Origin: Gemmatimonas sp.
GTDB taxonomy: Bacteria; Gemmatimonadota; Gemmatimonadetes; Gemmatimonadales; Gemmatimonadaceae
Reading direction: 5' to 3'
DNA length: 35,108 nucleotides
NCBI GenBank assembly: GCA_013822285.1
Contig: PNKF01000006.1
Span: forward strand, 1 to 35,108
The position numbers and the translations under genes were made by a program. Under the pieces are notes generated by a model. It was not told the DNA's origin and searched no databases. It saw only the letters and a program-made list of their open reading frames with translations. Positions 8,632 to 15,059 of the stretch are shown piece by piece; the stretch's first letter is position 1; each line of letters begins with the position of its first letter.

Positions 8632-9503
8632 CGCTCCACTCCCGGTGGGCGCGCGTCCGTGGCAAAGACCAGCGAGACCCAGTGCGCATCCCATACCGCC
8701 CCGCGAGAGGCCGGCTCCTCTTCGATGTGAACCGCCCGGACACTCCACATCCCCAAGCGGTGTATCGGAAAGCGCGCAACCCCGTCGCCATCCGTCAGAC
8801 CAGACCCGACCTGGTGCTCCGCCGCGCCGTGGGAGTCGCCCGACGTCGCATCACGACTCGCGTCCGGCGGGACCGCCTCGGCATGCACCGGAAGTCCAGG
8901 GAGCGGCCGCCCGCGGAACACCGCGCGCACCCGAAGCGTGTCCCCGACCCGTAGTCGGGCCGGATCGCTGAGCGGAATGAACTCGAGAACCTGCCCAGCG
9001 CTGCGGTCATATGCCCTCGGCCCCCCGCGCCCCACTTGCACGAGCGTCTTTGCATACTTCGCGTAGCGCCGCGTAACGCTGTCGCGCCCCTCGAGGAGCC
9101 GCAGACGCTGCACGCGGGCGAGCGCGGAATCCGCCCCCTCCAGTTCGAGATATCGACGAAATCCCGCCGCCGTCTCGCGCATGGCTCGCGGATGCAACGC
9201 CACGGCGAGCGCGTACTGGCCCGGCGCATCGGGCCGGTCCCGAACAATGAGGGATCGCTCCGTGACGGCAAAATCCGTCAGCGGAACGATCGTATCGGCG
9301 GAGACGCGCGTCGCCGTCGCGATGCGATCCACTGCCACCGCAGATCGACTCGTCGGAAATCGACTGCTCGTCTGGCCTCGGACCGTCACGACCGTGCCGG
9401 GCACCCAATCGAATGCGTTGGGGACCAGCCAGAAATCATCGGCTCGCGCGGACGCGGCCACGAGGAGAACTCCGGCAACTGCCACGCGACCGACATACCT
9501 CAT
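8628..9503 (-). CDS. Secreted DUF4198-like protein of the copper operon
   Basis: 291 residues from ATG 9503 (MRYVGRVAVAGVLLVAASARA), which gives a clean signal peptide and a GAGAGG Shine-Dalgarno 9 nt upstream; the ORF-track start at 9698 lies inside the preceding gene. The mature start DDFWLVPNAFDWVPGTVVTVRGQTSSRFPTS resembles DUF4198 proteins, which are periplasmic beta-rich proteins common beside metal-uptake or metal-resistance genes. Later parts (VGDTLRVRAVFRGRPLPGLPVHAEAV, GLTDGDGVARFPIHRLGMWSVRAVHIEE) look like an Ig-like/carboxypeptidase-regulatory fold. The biochemical role is unknown. It lies between the outer-membrane protein gene (55-bp gap) and the ATPase gene (ATGA overlap), so it should be made with the copper resistance proteins. 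Family assignment is from pattern memory. Confidence 0.75.
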   Translation of the reverse strand: MRYVGRVAVAGVLLVAASARADDFWLVPNAFDWVPGTVVTVRGQTSSRFPTSRSAVAVDRIATATRVSADTIVPLTDFAVTERSLIVRDRPDAPGQYALAVALHPRAMRETAAGFRRYLELEGADSALARVQRLRLLEGRDSVTRRYAKYAKTLVQVGRGGPRAYDRSAGQVLEFIPLSDPARLRVGDTLRVRAVFRGRPLPGLPVHAEAVPPDASRDATSGDSHGAAEHQVGSGLTDGDGVARFPIHRLGMWSVRAVHIEEEPASRGAVWDAHWVSLVFATDARPPGVER

Positions 9504-9558
9504 TGGTGTGAACCTCTCGCTGCAAGGGGTGGACCTGCGCGCGTCGCGCAGGCGTGCG

Positions 9559-10335
9559 TCAACGCCAGAGCCGAAATCCCGCCACGAGCGCCATCTCGCC
9601 AGGGGATTCGCCCGCCAACCGTGCCAGCTCCGCCGCACGACCGAAGCCGCGCTCGACGATGAGGCCGAGATACGGCGCGAACTCGCGCCGCACTTCAAAC
9701 CGAGCCCGCAGTCCGAAGGACGCGGAACTTAGACCTCGGCCGATGCCGAAATCCGGCTCGTCGCGTAAGGCGACGGTGGTCTCCAGCCGCGGTTGCAAGA
9801 CCAAGCGCTGGGTGAGGTAGAGGTCGTATGAACCGGTCAGGTCGAATGACACGTTGCCGCCGCTCGAGACGAACAGCGAGGGCTCGAGCTCAAACCAGTT
9901 TGGAGCGAGGCCCTGCAGGCCGAGTACAGCCCCGTATCGCGACCGCACGCCTGCTGCACCCGACCGCCGATCGGCCCGGAACCCAATTTGCGCGTCCCAG
10001 AAGGACGACACGAGGCGGCCATAGAGGACCTGGTATTCACCGTGGGTCGCGCGCCCGACGGACGCGGCACTGCCGTCCGCCTTGAGCCACAGCCGATTCA
10101 CGGCTCCCCCAGTCCATCCCACGAGGTCGAACAGGATCGGCCGCTCCGACGCGTTCGGGGCGAGCTCCAAGACCTCGGACAACACGAACGTTTCGCGACT
10201 CCACGCCATCCCGTGCGGCGATTCGTGCGGCAACGAGTCGGAGGACTGGGCGGCCAGCGGCGCGGAGAGCATCAGGGCAAGGAGGCCGAGCCAGCATCGA
10301 GATCTGCGGAAGCGGGGGGGCGCCTCACGAAGCAT
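9559..10335 (-). CDS. copB: Outer-membrane copper resistance protein, CopB/PcoB type
   Basis: 258 residues from ATG 10335. GAGGGG lies 7 nt upstream and favours this start over ATG 10350; either one overlaps the oxidase stop (10325). Signal peptide RCWLGLLALMLSAPLAAQ. The mature protein looks like a beta-barrel: alternating strands such as EYQVLYGRLVSSFWDAQIGFRAD, FELEPSLFVSSGGNVSFDLTGSYDLYLTQRLVLQPRLETTVA, and a C-terminal aromatic/arginine end (VAGFRLWR). These match the PcoB/CopB family, which works with the PcoA/CopA oxidase at the outer membrane. The Met/His-rich N-terminal extension found in many CopB proteins is reduced here to HESPHGM. Translationally coupled to the oxidase. Confidence 0.85.
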   Translation of the reverse strand: MLREAPPRFRRSRCWLGLLALMLSAPLAAQSSDSLPHESPHGMAWSRETFVLSEVLELAPNASERPILFDLVGWTGGAVNRLWLKADGSAASVGRATHGEYQVLYGRLVSSFWDAQIGFRADRRSGAAGVRSRYGAVLGLQGLAPNWFELEPSLFVSSGGNVSFDLTGSYDLYLTQRLVLQPRLETTVALRDEPDFGIGRGLSSASFGLRARFEVRREFAPYLGLIVERGFGRAAELARLAGESPGEMALVAGFRLWR

Positions 10336-12232
10336 TGTGATGCCCCTCATGCCCAGCGTCGGCTCCGACGCGCACCTCGCGAAACATGCCCACTTCCATG
10401 TGGTAGAGCACGTGACAATGGAACGCCCAACGTCCCGGAGCGTCGGCGGTCACGAGGAGCGAGACCCGTTCGGCCGGCTTCACGTTGATGGTGTGAATCC
10501 GAGGACTGCGGTCCCCGTGGCCACTCTCAAGCTCCATCCACATTCCATGCAGGTGCATTGGGTGGTTCATCATGGTGTCGTTGACCATCGTGAGACGGAT
10601 GCGCTCGCCGAAGGCCAACTCGATGGGGGGCGCCTGGTCAAAGGGGACGCCGTCGATGGCCCAGCTGAACCGCTCCATGTTGCCCGTCAGATGCAGTTCG
10701 ATCTCGCGGCTCGGCGCGCGGTACTCCGGCCACGCGGCGACGGCACGGAGATCCGCGTAGGTCAACACGCGCCAGCCATCGCGGCCGAGGCCGGCGCCCG
10801 GCTCGGCGAGTCGGCTCTTGGTACTCATCGGCACCATCGCGTTCGTCGGGCCGTGCGTGTCGGGACCGTGCGGCGTCGCGGGTGGAGGGGTGCCGGGGGC
10901 GCGCAGCGTCGTCTCTGCCGGGGGCATCTCGTGGCCCGCGTGCTCGTCCGACGCCGTGCTGGGACTCGGCGTGGCCGCGGGGCTCATCACCATCGCACCC
11001 CCCTTGCCCCCATGATCCATCCCGGCCATGTCGCCGTGATCCATCCCGGCCATGTCGCCGTGATCCATCCCGGCCATGTCGCCGTGATCCATCCCCATGT
11101 CCGTCATCGTGAGGAGCGGGCGCCGGCGACGCGCTGGGAGCTCCGCCGACAGTCCCTCGCGAGGTGTGAGGGTGCCGGCCGCAAAGCCGCTTCGGTCCAT
11201 CGCCTCGGCGAACAGGGTGAATGCCCGATCGTCGCGTAACTCCACGATTACGTCGTACGTCTCCGCGATGGCAATCCGAAGCTCGTCCCGCTCGACCGGC
11301 TCGACGGGCTGTCCGCTCACCTGCACCACCGTCATCGGCACGCCGGGGATACGGACGTCGAAGTAGGAACCGGCGGCCGCGTTGACGAGACGCAGCAGCA
11401 CGCGCTCGCCGGGTACAAACTGCCCCGACCACGGCGATTCGGCCGGACGGCCATTGAGAAGATACGTATACGTCGCCCCGGTGATGTCCGCGATGTCCGT
11501 GGGGTTCATGCGCATCCCCGACCACATCAGCCGATCGCTCACCGTGGCCGAGAAGCCGTCGCGAGACACGTCGCGGAAGAAGTCGGCGAGGGTTCGACGC
11601 TGATAGTTGTAGGCGTCGGGCTGCTTCTTGAGGCGGGAGAGGACCCGGTAAGGATTCTCAAACGTCCAGTCCGACAGCACCACGACGTGCTCTCGGTCCC
11701 ACGTCGGACCAACACGTTCCGCGGGCTCAATCACCAAGGCACCATAGTGGCCCAGCTGCTCCTGGAGACCGGAGTGACTGTGGTACCAGTACGTGCCCGC
11801 CTGCTTGATGGGATACCGATACTCAAACGTCTCCCCGGGCTTGATGCCGGGAAAACTCAAACCGGGCACGCCATCCATCCCGGGCGGCAGCAGGATGCCG
11901 TGCCAGTGAATCGAGGTGTCTTCCGCCAGCGTATTCCGTACGCGAATCACCGCGTCCTCTCCCTCGCGAAATCGCAGGACGGGCCCAGGAACCGAGGCGT
12001 TGATGGTCACCGCGCTCGCGGCGCGGCCGTCCAGACGGATGTGGCTTTCCGCAATCGTGAGATCGTATTCGCGGGACCCCGTCGTCGATGGGGGAAGGGG
12101 TCCAAGGCCGGGATCGAGCGACGCCGGCACGTCGGCGGCCGCGGCCGCGGCCGCGCGAACGGACAGCGCGAGACCGGCACCGGCAACGGCCGCGCTGCCG
12201 AGAAACTGCCGTCGGGTGTGTCGGGAGGGCAT
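10325..12232 (-). CDS. copA: Periplasmic multicopper oxidase, CopA/PcoA copper-resistance type
   Basis: 635-residue oxidase thought to oxidise Cu(I) to the less toxic Cu(II) in the periplasm. A twin-arginine signal (RRQFLGSAAVAGAG, residues 7-20) implies export of the folded, copper-loaded enzyme. Copper-ligand motifs are all present: HWHG (about residue 108), YWYHSHSG, HPMHLHGMW and the C-terminal HCHVLYHMEVGM (about 606-617) with its Met as type-1 axial ligand. Three cupredoxin domains fit the length. Between domains 2 and 3 sits a Met/His-rich repeat (GMDHGDMA x3, about residues 379-406) and a long Pro/His/Thr linker. The C-terminus ends GHEGHHNAS. First gene of the operon; promoter and operator lie at 12336-12380. 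Confidence 0.95.
   Translation of the reverse strand: MPSRHTRRQFLGSAAVAGAGLALSVRAAAAAAADVPASLDPGLGPLPPSTTGSREYDLTIAESHIRLDGRAASAVTINASVPGPVLRFREGEDAVIRVRNTLAEDTSIHWHGILLPPGMDGVPGLSFPGIKPGETFEYRYPIKQAGTYWYHSHSGLQEQLGHYGALVIEPAERVGPTWDREHVVVLSDWTFENPYRVLSRLKKQPDAYNYQRRTLADFFRDVSRDGFSATVSDRLMWSGMRMNPTDIADITGATYTYLLNGRPAESPWSGQFVPGERVLLRLVNAAAGSYFDVRIPGVPMTVVQVSGQPVEPVERDELRIAIAETYDVIVELRDDRAFTLFAEAMDRSGFAAGTLTPREGLSAELPARRRRPLLTMTDMGMDHGDMAGMDHGDMAGMDHGDMAGMDHGGKGGAMVMSPAATPSPSTASDEHAGHEMPPAETTLRAPGTPPPATPHGPDTHGPTNAMVPMSTKSRLAEPGAGLGRDGWRVLTYADLRAVAAWPEYRAPSREIELHLTGNMERFSWAIDGVPFDQAPPIELAFGERIRLTMVNDTMMNHPMHLHGMWMELESGHGDRSPRIHTINVKPAERVSLLVTADAPGRWAFHCHVLYHMEVGMFREVRVGADAGHEGHHNAS
11014..11096 (-). 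repeat. 24-bp in-frame tandem repeat encoding a Met/His-rich loop
   Basis: Three identical 24-bp units plus a partial fourth (plus-strand unit starts GATCCATCCCGGCCATGTCG). On the minus strand they encode GMDHGDMA repeated inside the multicopper oxidase. Such Met/His repeats are typical Cu(I)/Cu(II) binding elements of CopA/PcoA proteins. The perfect identity suggests recent expansion or a replication-slippage hotspot. Confidence 0.92.
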
Positions 12233-12335
12233 TCGGGAGTCAGTTCCGAGTCGTGGAGGTGGCGCCGACCGGCGCCCTCATACGCGAGCGCGCCGCTGGC
12301 AGTCTGAGCCTGCTTGGTTTAACTTGCCGCAGGCC

Positions 12336-12352
12336 CTTTACACTTAGTAAAG
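12336..12352. promoter_or_regulatory. Putative BlaI/CopY-type operator between the oxidase operon and the repressor unit
   Basis: Perfect dyad CTTTAC-ACTTA-GTAAAG in the divergent region. It directly abuts the -10 box of the minus-strand oxidase promoter and lies upstream of the plus-strand NTF2-blaI-M56 unit. One site could repress the oxidase operon and autoregulate the repressor. It is the best copy of the TTTAC-N5-GTAAA pattern. Confidence 0.65.
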
Positions 12353-12380
12353 TATAGCATGTACCCGTGCGGTGCGTAAA
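12351..12380 (-). promoter_or_regulatory. Putative promoter of the copA-copB-DUF4198-ATPase operon
   Basis: On the minus strand TTTACG (12380-12375), an 18-bp spacer and TATACT (12356-12351; five of six consensus bases). The operator dyad begins on the last bases of the -10, so a bound repressor would block initiation. About 120 nt of leader precedes the oxidase ATG; it contains a short GGCGCC-GACC-GGCGCC hairpin. A plus-strand promoter for the divergent unit is less clear (TTGCCG-N18-TAAAGT is possible). Confidence 0.5.
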
Positions 12381-12441
12381 GAGTTCGACATACGCCGCCG
12401 CCACCCTCCCCTGTCCCGCGGCGTGTGCCGCCCATTTCATC

Positions 12442-12957
12442 ATGAAGCCCATGATTCGTCGTTCGCTCCTCGCGGTTGTTCTTGGCCTGAGTTTCGTTTC
12501 GCGTGCGCACGCGCAGGCGCACGCGCACGGGGGGCACGCCACGGCCCCAAACGCCGAGGCAACCGCGGTGATCCAAGCAATCCAGGCACTCTTCGCTGCG
12601 GCGGAGCGCGGGGACATGGCTGCCCTCGACAGCATCTATGCGGGGGACAGTCTTATTATCATTGAAGGGGCGGGCATCAACCGTGGGTGGGCTGACTACC
12701 GCGACCAGCACTTGGCCCCGGAACTGAAGGAGTTCAGCAACTTCCGGTATCGGCCGTTCGAAATCGAGGCGCGGGTCTCAGGCAACCTTGCGTGGGCCAC
12801 GTTCCGATATGCGCTCAGCGCTGACGTGCGTGACGGCAAGGCCGACGTCGTGGGACGCGGCACGGCGATTCTGGAGCGGCGCGGCACCCGCTGGGTCGTG
12901 CGCCTTACCCAAACCGCGAGTCGCCCGCGTCGCCCCAGTGACCCACCGATGCCCTGA
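12442..12957 (+). CDS. Secreted NTF2/SnoaL-like (DUF4440-type) protein
   Basis: 171 residues from ATG 12442 (MKPMIRRSLLAVVLGLSFVSRAHAQ), chosen because it begins a clear signal peptide; the ORF-track start at 12367 lies in the promoter region, and ATG 12451 is also possible. The mature N-terminus is His-rich (QAHAHGGHATAP). The rest is an NTF2-like cone fold: AIQALFAAAERGDMAALDSIYAGDSLIIIEGAGINRGWADYRDQHLAPEL ... WATFRYALSADVRDGKADVVGRGTAILERRGTRWVVRLTQTA. The function of such secreted NTF2-like proteins is generally unknown. Its place upstream of the repressor suggests a periplasmic copper-binding or sensing accessory (inference). 40 bp separate it from blaI. Confidence 0.8.
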   Translation: MKPMIRRSLLAVVLGLSFVSRAHAQAHAHGGHATAPNAEATAVIQAIQALFAAAERGDMAALDSIYAGDSLIIIEGAGINRGWADYRDQHLAPELKEFSNFRYRPFEIEARVSGNLAWATFRYALSADVRDGKADVVGRGTAILERRGTRWVVRLTQTASRPRRPSDPPMP

Positions 12958-12997
12958 GCACGTTTTTCGCCGTCTGACTTCCGCCGGAGCCGCCGCG

Positions 12998-13462
12998 ATG
13001 CCGCCTCGCCCACCTCGTTCGCCGTCCGCGAAGCCACCCCAATTGCCGGGAACTGTACGGCTTTCGGGGCAGGGCGTCGGCACGGTCCTCGGAGAGCTCG
13101 AAGCGCGACTCATGCGCTTGTGCTGGCGCGCCTCGCGCGCCCTGACGGCGCGGGAAATTCACGATCTCCTCCGTGCGGACCATCCCATTTCCCCGCTGAC
13201 GAGCACGACCGTACTCAATCGGCTCGTCGGGAAGGGGTTCCTCGTGCGTGAGCGCGTCGACGGCCGACTGCGTTTCAGCGCGAGCATTGACGAGACCGCC
13301 TTCGTCGCCCAGGCGTCGCGGCGCGCGGTCGAAGGGATACTGTCGCTTGGCGCGGAGGCGGTCACGGCGTCTTTCGTAGACGTACTGGCGGAGCGCGACC
13401 GTTCCCAGCTCGAGGAGCTCTCGCGACTCATCCGCCGGAAGTTGCGCGACCAAGGCGAGTAA
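12998..13462 (+). CDS. blaI: BlaI/MecI/CopY-family winged-helix repressor
   Basis: 154-residue transcriptional repressor from ATG 12998, chosen for GGAG 8 nt upstream; the longer ORF starts inside the previous gene. After a Pro-rich, basic extension of about 30 residues comes the winged-helix domain: LGELEARLMRLCWRASRALTAREIHDLLRADHPISPLTSTTVLNRLVGKGFLVRERVDGRLRFSA, followed by the dimerisation helices (SLGAEAVTASFVDVLAERDRSQLEELSRLIRRKL). BlaI-type proteins bind TAC/GTA-type dyads as dimers and are inactivated by cleavage after a partner BlaR1 is triggered. It has only one Cys (LMRLCW) and lacks the CxCx4CxC metal motif of CopY, so it is unlikely to sense copper alone. The stop is 2 bp from the M56 gene start, which supports a two-gene sensor pair. 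Confidence 0.9.
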   Translation: MPPRPPRSPSAKPPQLPGTVRLSGQGVGTVLGELEARLMRLCWRASRALTAREIHDLLRADHPISPLTSTTVLNRLVGKGFLVRERVDGRLRFSASIDETAFVAQASRRAVEGILSLGAEAVTASFVDVLAERDRSQLEELSRLIRRKLRDQGE

Positions 13463-13464
13463 TC

Positions 13465-14526
13465 GTGGCGGAGCGCGTGCGCTCGGGAGTCCGGCCGCCG
13501 CTCATCCGCCGCGAGGAGCGACGACGACGTGCGTTGCTGTTCGCAATCGTCGTCGCGTTGCTGCTCGGCATCACGCCGGTAATTGGACACCACCTGCTCG
13601 GCGGCATTCCATGGTTGTCGGCGGAGCGGCAACATCTCGCGATGGTGTGCCTCGTCGCGCTGCACGAGCTCTTGGCTCCCGTGCATGGCGCCGCGCATTG
13701 GCTGCTGTACGCCGGCGTCGCCTTCGCGGTCATCGAGCGCGGTCGTGTCTGGCTGAAACACGCGCGCGTGATGCGCCATTTGCCGATGGCGCGAGTGAGC
13801 GCGAGTTCGTCGCTCGGCCGGGCCGCCGAGCGCGCGGACCTGCCCCTGCACCGCGTACGAGCCGTGCGCGCGTTGCCAGTGCCGGCCCTCACCTCGGGCT
13901 TGGTGTCGCCACGCGTGCTCGTATCTGCCACCCTCGCGGAACGTCTGACGGAAGACGAACTCACGGCCGTCCTGGCCCACGAAGCCGTCCATCTTCGGCG
14001 GCGCGATCCCTTGCGGCTGTTCGCGCTCCGCGGCCTCGCGTCCCTCCTCTTCTGGCTCCCCGTGCTTCGACGTCTCGCGGCTGACCTCGAGGACGAAGTG
14101 GAGATCACGGCGGATGATCACGTCGCTGAGCGACTGGCGCTTCCACTCGCGTCCGCGATTCTCAAGCTGGGCGGAGAGCAGACGATACCGGTGGCCGGCA
14201 CCGTCGGGTTTCAGCGCACCGACTTGCTGCCCCGCCGTATCCGCCGTCTCGCCGGTGAGGACGCGCCCGCGACCTCACACACGTCGACGCGATCAATCGC
14301 CGCGGCGGCAGCGGCCCTGCTGCTCACCTGGAGTTCGGGTGTGATCGTGCTGCATCCGCTCGACGCAGCCAGCCCGGGAACGGTCGGGCGACTCGCGCAC
14401 TGTGTGCACCGGGAGACCCTCGCGCTGGCGCACCTGTTCTGCCGCACCTCAACGGGGGGACTCGCGCACCGCGACTCGGCGTGCGCGCACGACAGCGGCC
14501 GTCCTCTCCCGACCGCGGCGAACTGA
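13465..14526 (+). CDS. BlaR1-like M56-family membrane metalloprotease with Cys/His-rich tail
   Basis: 353 residues from GTG 13465. Hydrophobic segments are near residues 24-45 (ALLFAIVVALLLGITPVIG), 60-92, 185-200 (LFALRGLASLLFWLPVL) and 277-298 (SIAAAAAALLLTWSSGVIVL). The zinc protease motif HEAVH is at about residues 172-176, and EDEVEITADDHVAERL follows the third membrane segment, as in M56 proteins. BlaR1/MecR1 carry a penicillin-binding sensor after the last helix; here only about 55 residues follow, with three Cys and five His (AHCVH, LAHLFC, AHRDSACAH). This looks like a metal-sensing tail on the periplasmic side (inference). By analogy it would destroy the BlaI-like repressor encoded just upstream when copper is high. 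Confidence 0.88.
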   Translation: MAERVRSGVRPPLIRREERRRRALLFAIVVALLLGITPVIGHHLLGGIPWLSAERQHLAMVCLVALHELLAPVHGAAHWLLYAGVAFAVIERGRVWLKHARVMRHLPMARVSASSSLGRAAERADLPLHRVRAVRALPVPALTSGLVSPRVLVSATLAERLTEDELTAVLAHEAVHLRRRDPLRLFALRGLASLLFWLPVLRRLAADLEDEVEITADDHVAERLALPLASAILKLGGEQTIPVAGTVGFQRTDLLPRRIRRLAGEDAPATSHTSTRSIAAAAAALLLTWSSGVIVLHPLDAASPGTVGRLAHCVHRETLALAHLFCRTSTGGLAHRDSACAHDSGRPLPTAAN

Positions 14527-14536
14527 TCCTGCGGAA

Positions 14537-14561
14537 AAGTGCATCCGCCGGGATGCAACTT
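14537..14561 (+). terminator. Hairpin downstream of the M56 gene
   Basis: AAGTGCATCC-GCCG-GGATGCAACTT forms a stem of about ten pairs with one bulge, 10 bp after the M56 stop. There is no T run, so termination strength is doubtful. Its right end overlaps the proposed -35 of copC. Confidence 0.35.
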
Positions 14562-14588
14562 GCAGGAATCATGCGGGTAGGCTAGTAT
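14560..14588 (+). promoter_or_regulatory. Putative copCD promoter
   Basis: TTGCAG (14560-14565), exactly 17 bp, then TAGTAT (14583-14588; four of six consensus bases). The operator dyad begins at the next base, the same layout as at the oxidase promoter. Confidence 0.45.
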
Positions 14589-14609
14589 GTTATTACGCAG
14601 CGTAAAAAC
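14589..14609 (+). promoter_or_regulatory. Putative BlaI/CopY-type operator of copCD
   Basis: GTTATTACGC-A-GCGTAAAAAC is a 21-bp dyad with a single mismatched pair and a perfect 13-bp core TTACGCAGCGTAA. It reads ATTAC-N5-GTAAA in the pattern shared with 6091-6111 and 12336-12352. It lies between the -10 box and the copC start. Confidence 0.6.
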
Positions 14610-14627
14610 CTTCAATCAGTGATTCCA

Positions 14628-15044
14628 ATGCCGCGCATCCGCCACGCCGTAACCCTGTTGCTCGCCATCTCGGCTCTCGCCCTCCCGCTCAGAGCCGCCA
14701 GCGCCCACCCCCGACTGCTCAAGGCAACACCGGCGGCCGACAGTCGCGCGGCCGAGGCCCCTCGGGAGATCCGACTGACGTTCAATGAGGCCGTGGATGT
14801 CGCGCTCACGCGCGTCACGTTGCTCCGTGGCGATACGCCAGTGCGCCTCGATTCCCTTCGCCTGGCCGTTGGCGACGATCACACCGTCATCGCTCCGATC
14901 GGCCTCGCGCTCACACCGGGACGCTACACCCTGCGCTGGCAGGTCTCCGGCGACGATGGCCATCCGGTGCGCGGCGAATTCAGCTTCGAAGTCCTCGCGG
15001 CGGACGCGCCCGTCGCGCGGCCGACGCACTCGGCACACCCATAA
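14628..15044 (+). CDS. copC: Periplasmic copper-binding protein CopC
   Basis: 138 residues from ATG 14628 (MPRIRHAVTLLLAISALALPLRAASA); a GTG nine bases upstream is the alternative, and neither has a strong Shine-Dalgarno. Signal cleavage after ASA leaves His as residue 1 of the mature protein (HPRLLKATPAADS), the N-terminal Cu(II) ligand of CopC. DDGHPVRGEFSFEV supplies the conserved Asp/His of the same site. The Cu(I)-type Met-rich loop of some CopC proteins is absent, so this is probably a Cu(II)-only form. The body LTFNEAVDVALTRVTLLRGD and GRYTLRWQVSGDDGH fits the cupredoxin-like fold. It is 15 bp upstream of copD and preceded by its own promoter and operator. Confidence 0.9.
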   Translation: MPRIRHAVTLLLAISALALPLRAASAHPRLLKATPAADSRAAEAPREIRLTFNEAVDVALTRVTLLRGDTPVRLDSLRLAVGDDHTVIAPIGLALTPGRYTLRWQVSGDDGHPVRGEFSFEVLAADAPVARPTHSAHP

Positions 15045-15059
15045 TCGAGAGACCTGCAC

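Noticed and set aside
6163-8730. 855-codon plus-strand ORF
   Set aside because: Antisense of the copper ATPase, which has all family motifs. The plus-strand product is Arg/His/Asp-rich with no domain, as expected of a shadow in GC-rich DNA.
8487-11096. Short tandem repeats resembling a CRISPR array
   Set aside because: Units of 18 and 24 bp without spacers, in frame within coding sequences; they encode metal-binding peptide repeats. No cas genes.
13465-14526. Beta-lactam resistance sensor (true BlaR1/MecR1)
   Set aside because: No penicillin-binding domain after the last helix and no beta-lactamase gene in the window; copper genes surround it.
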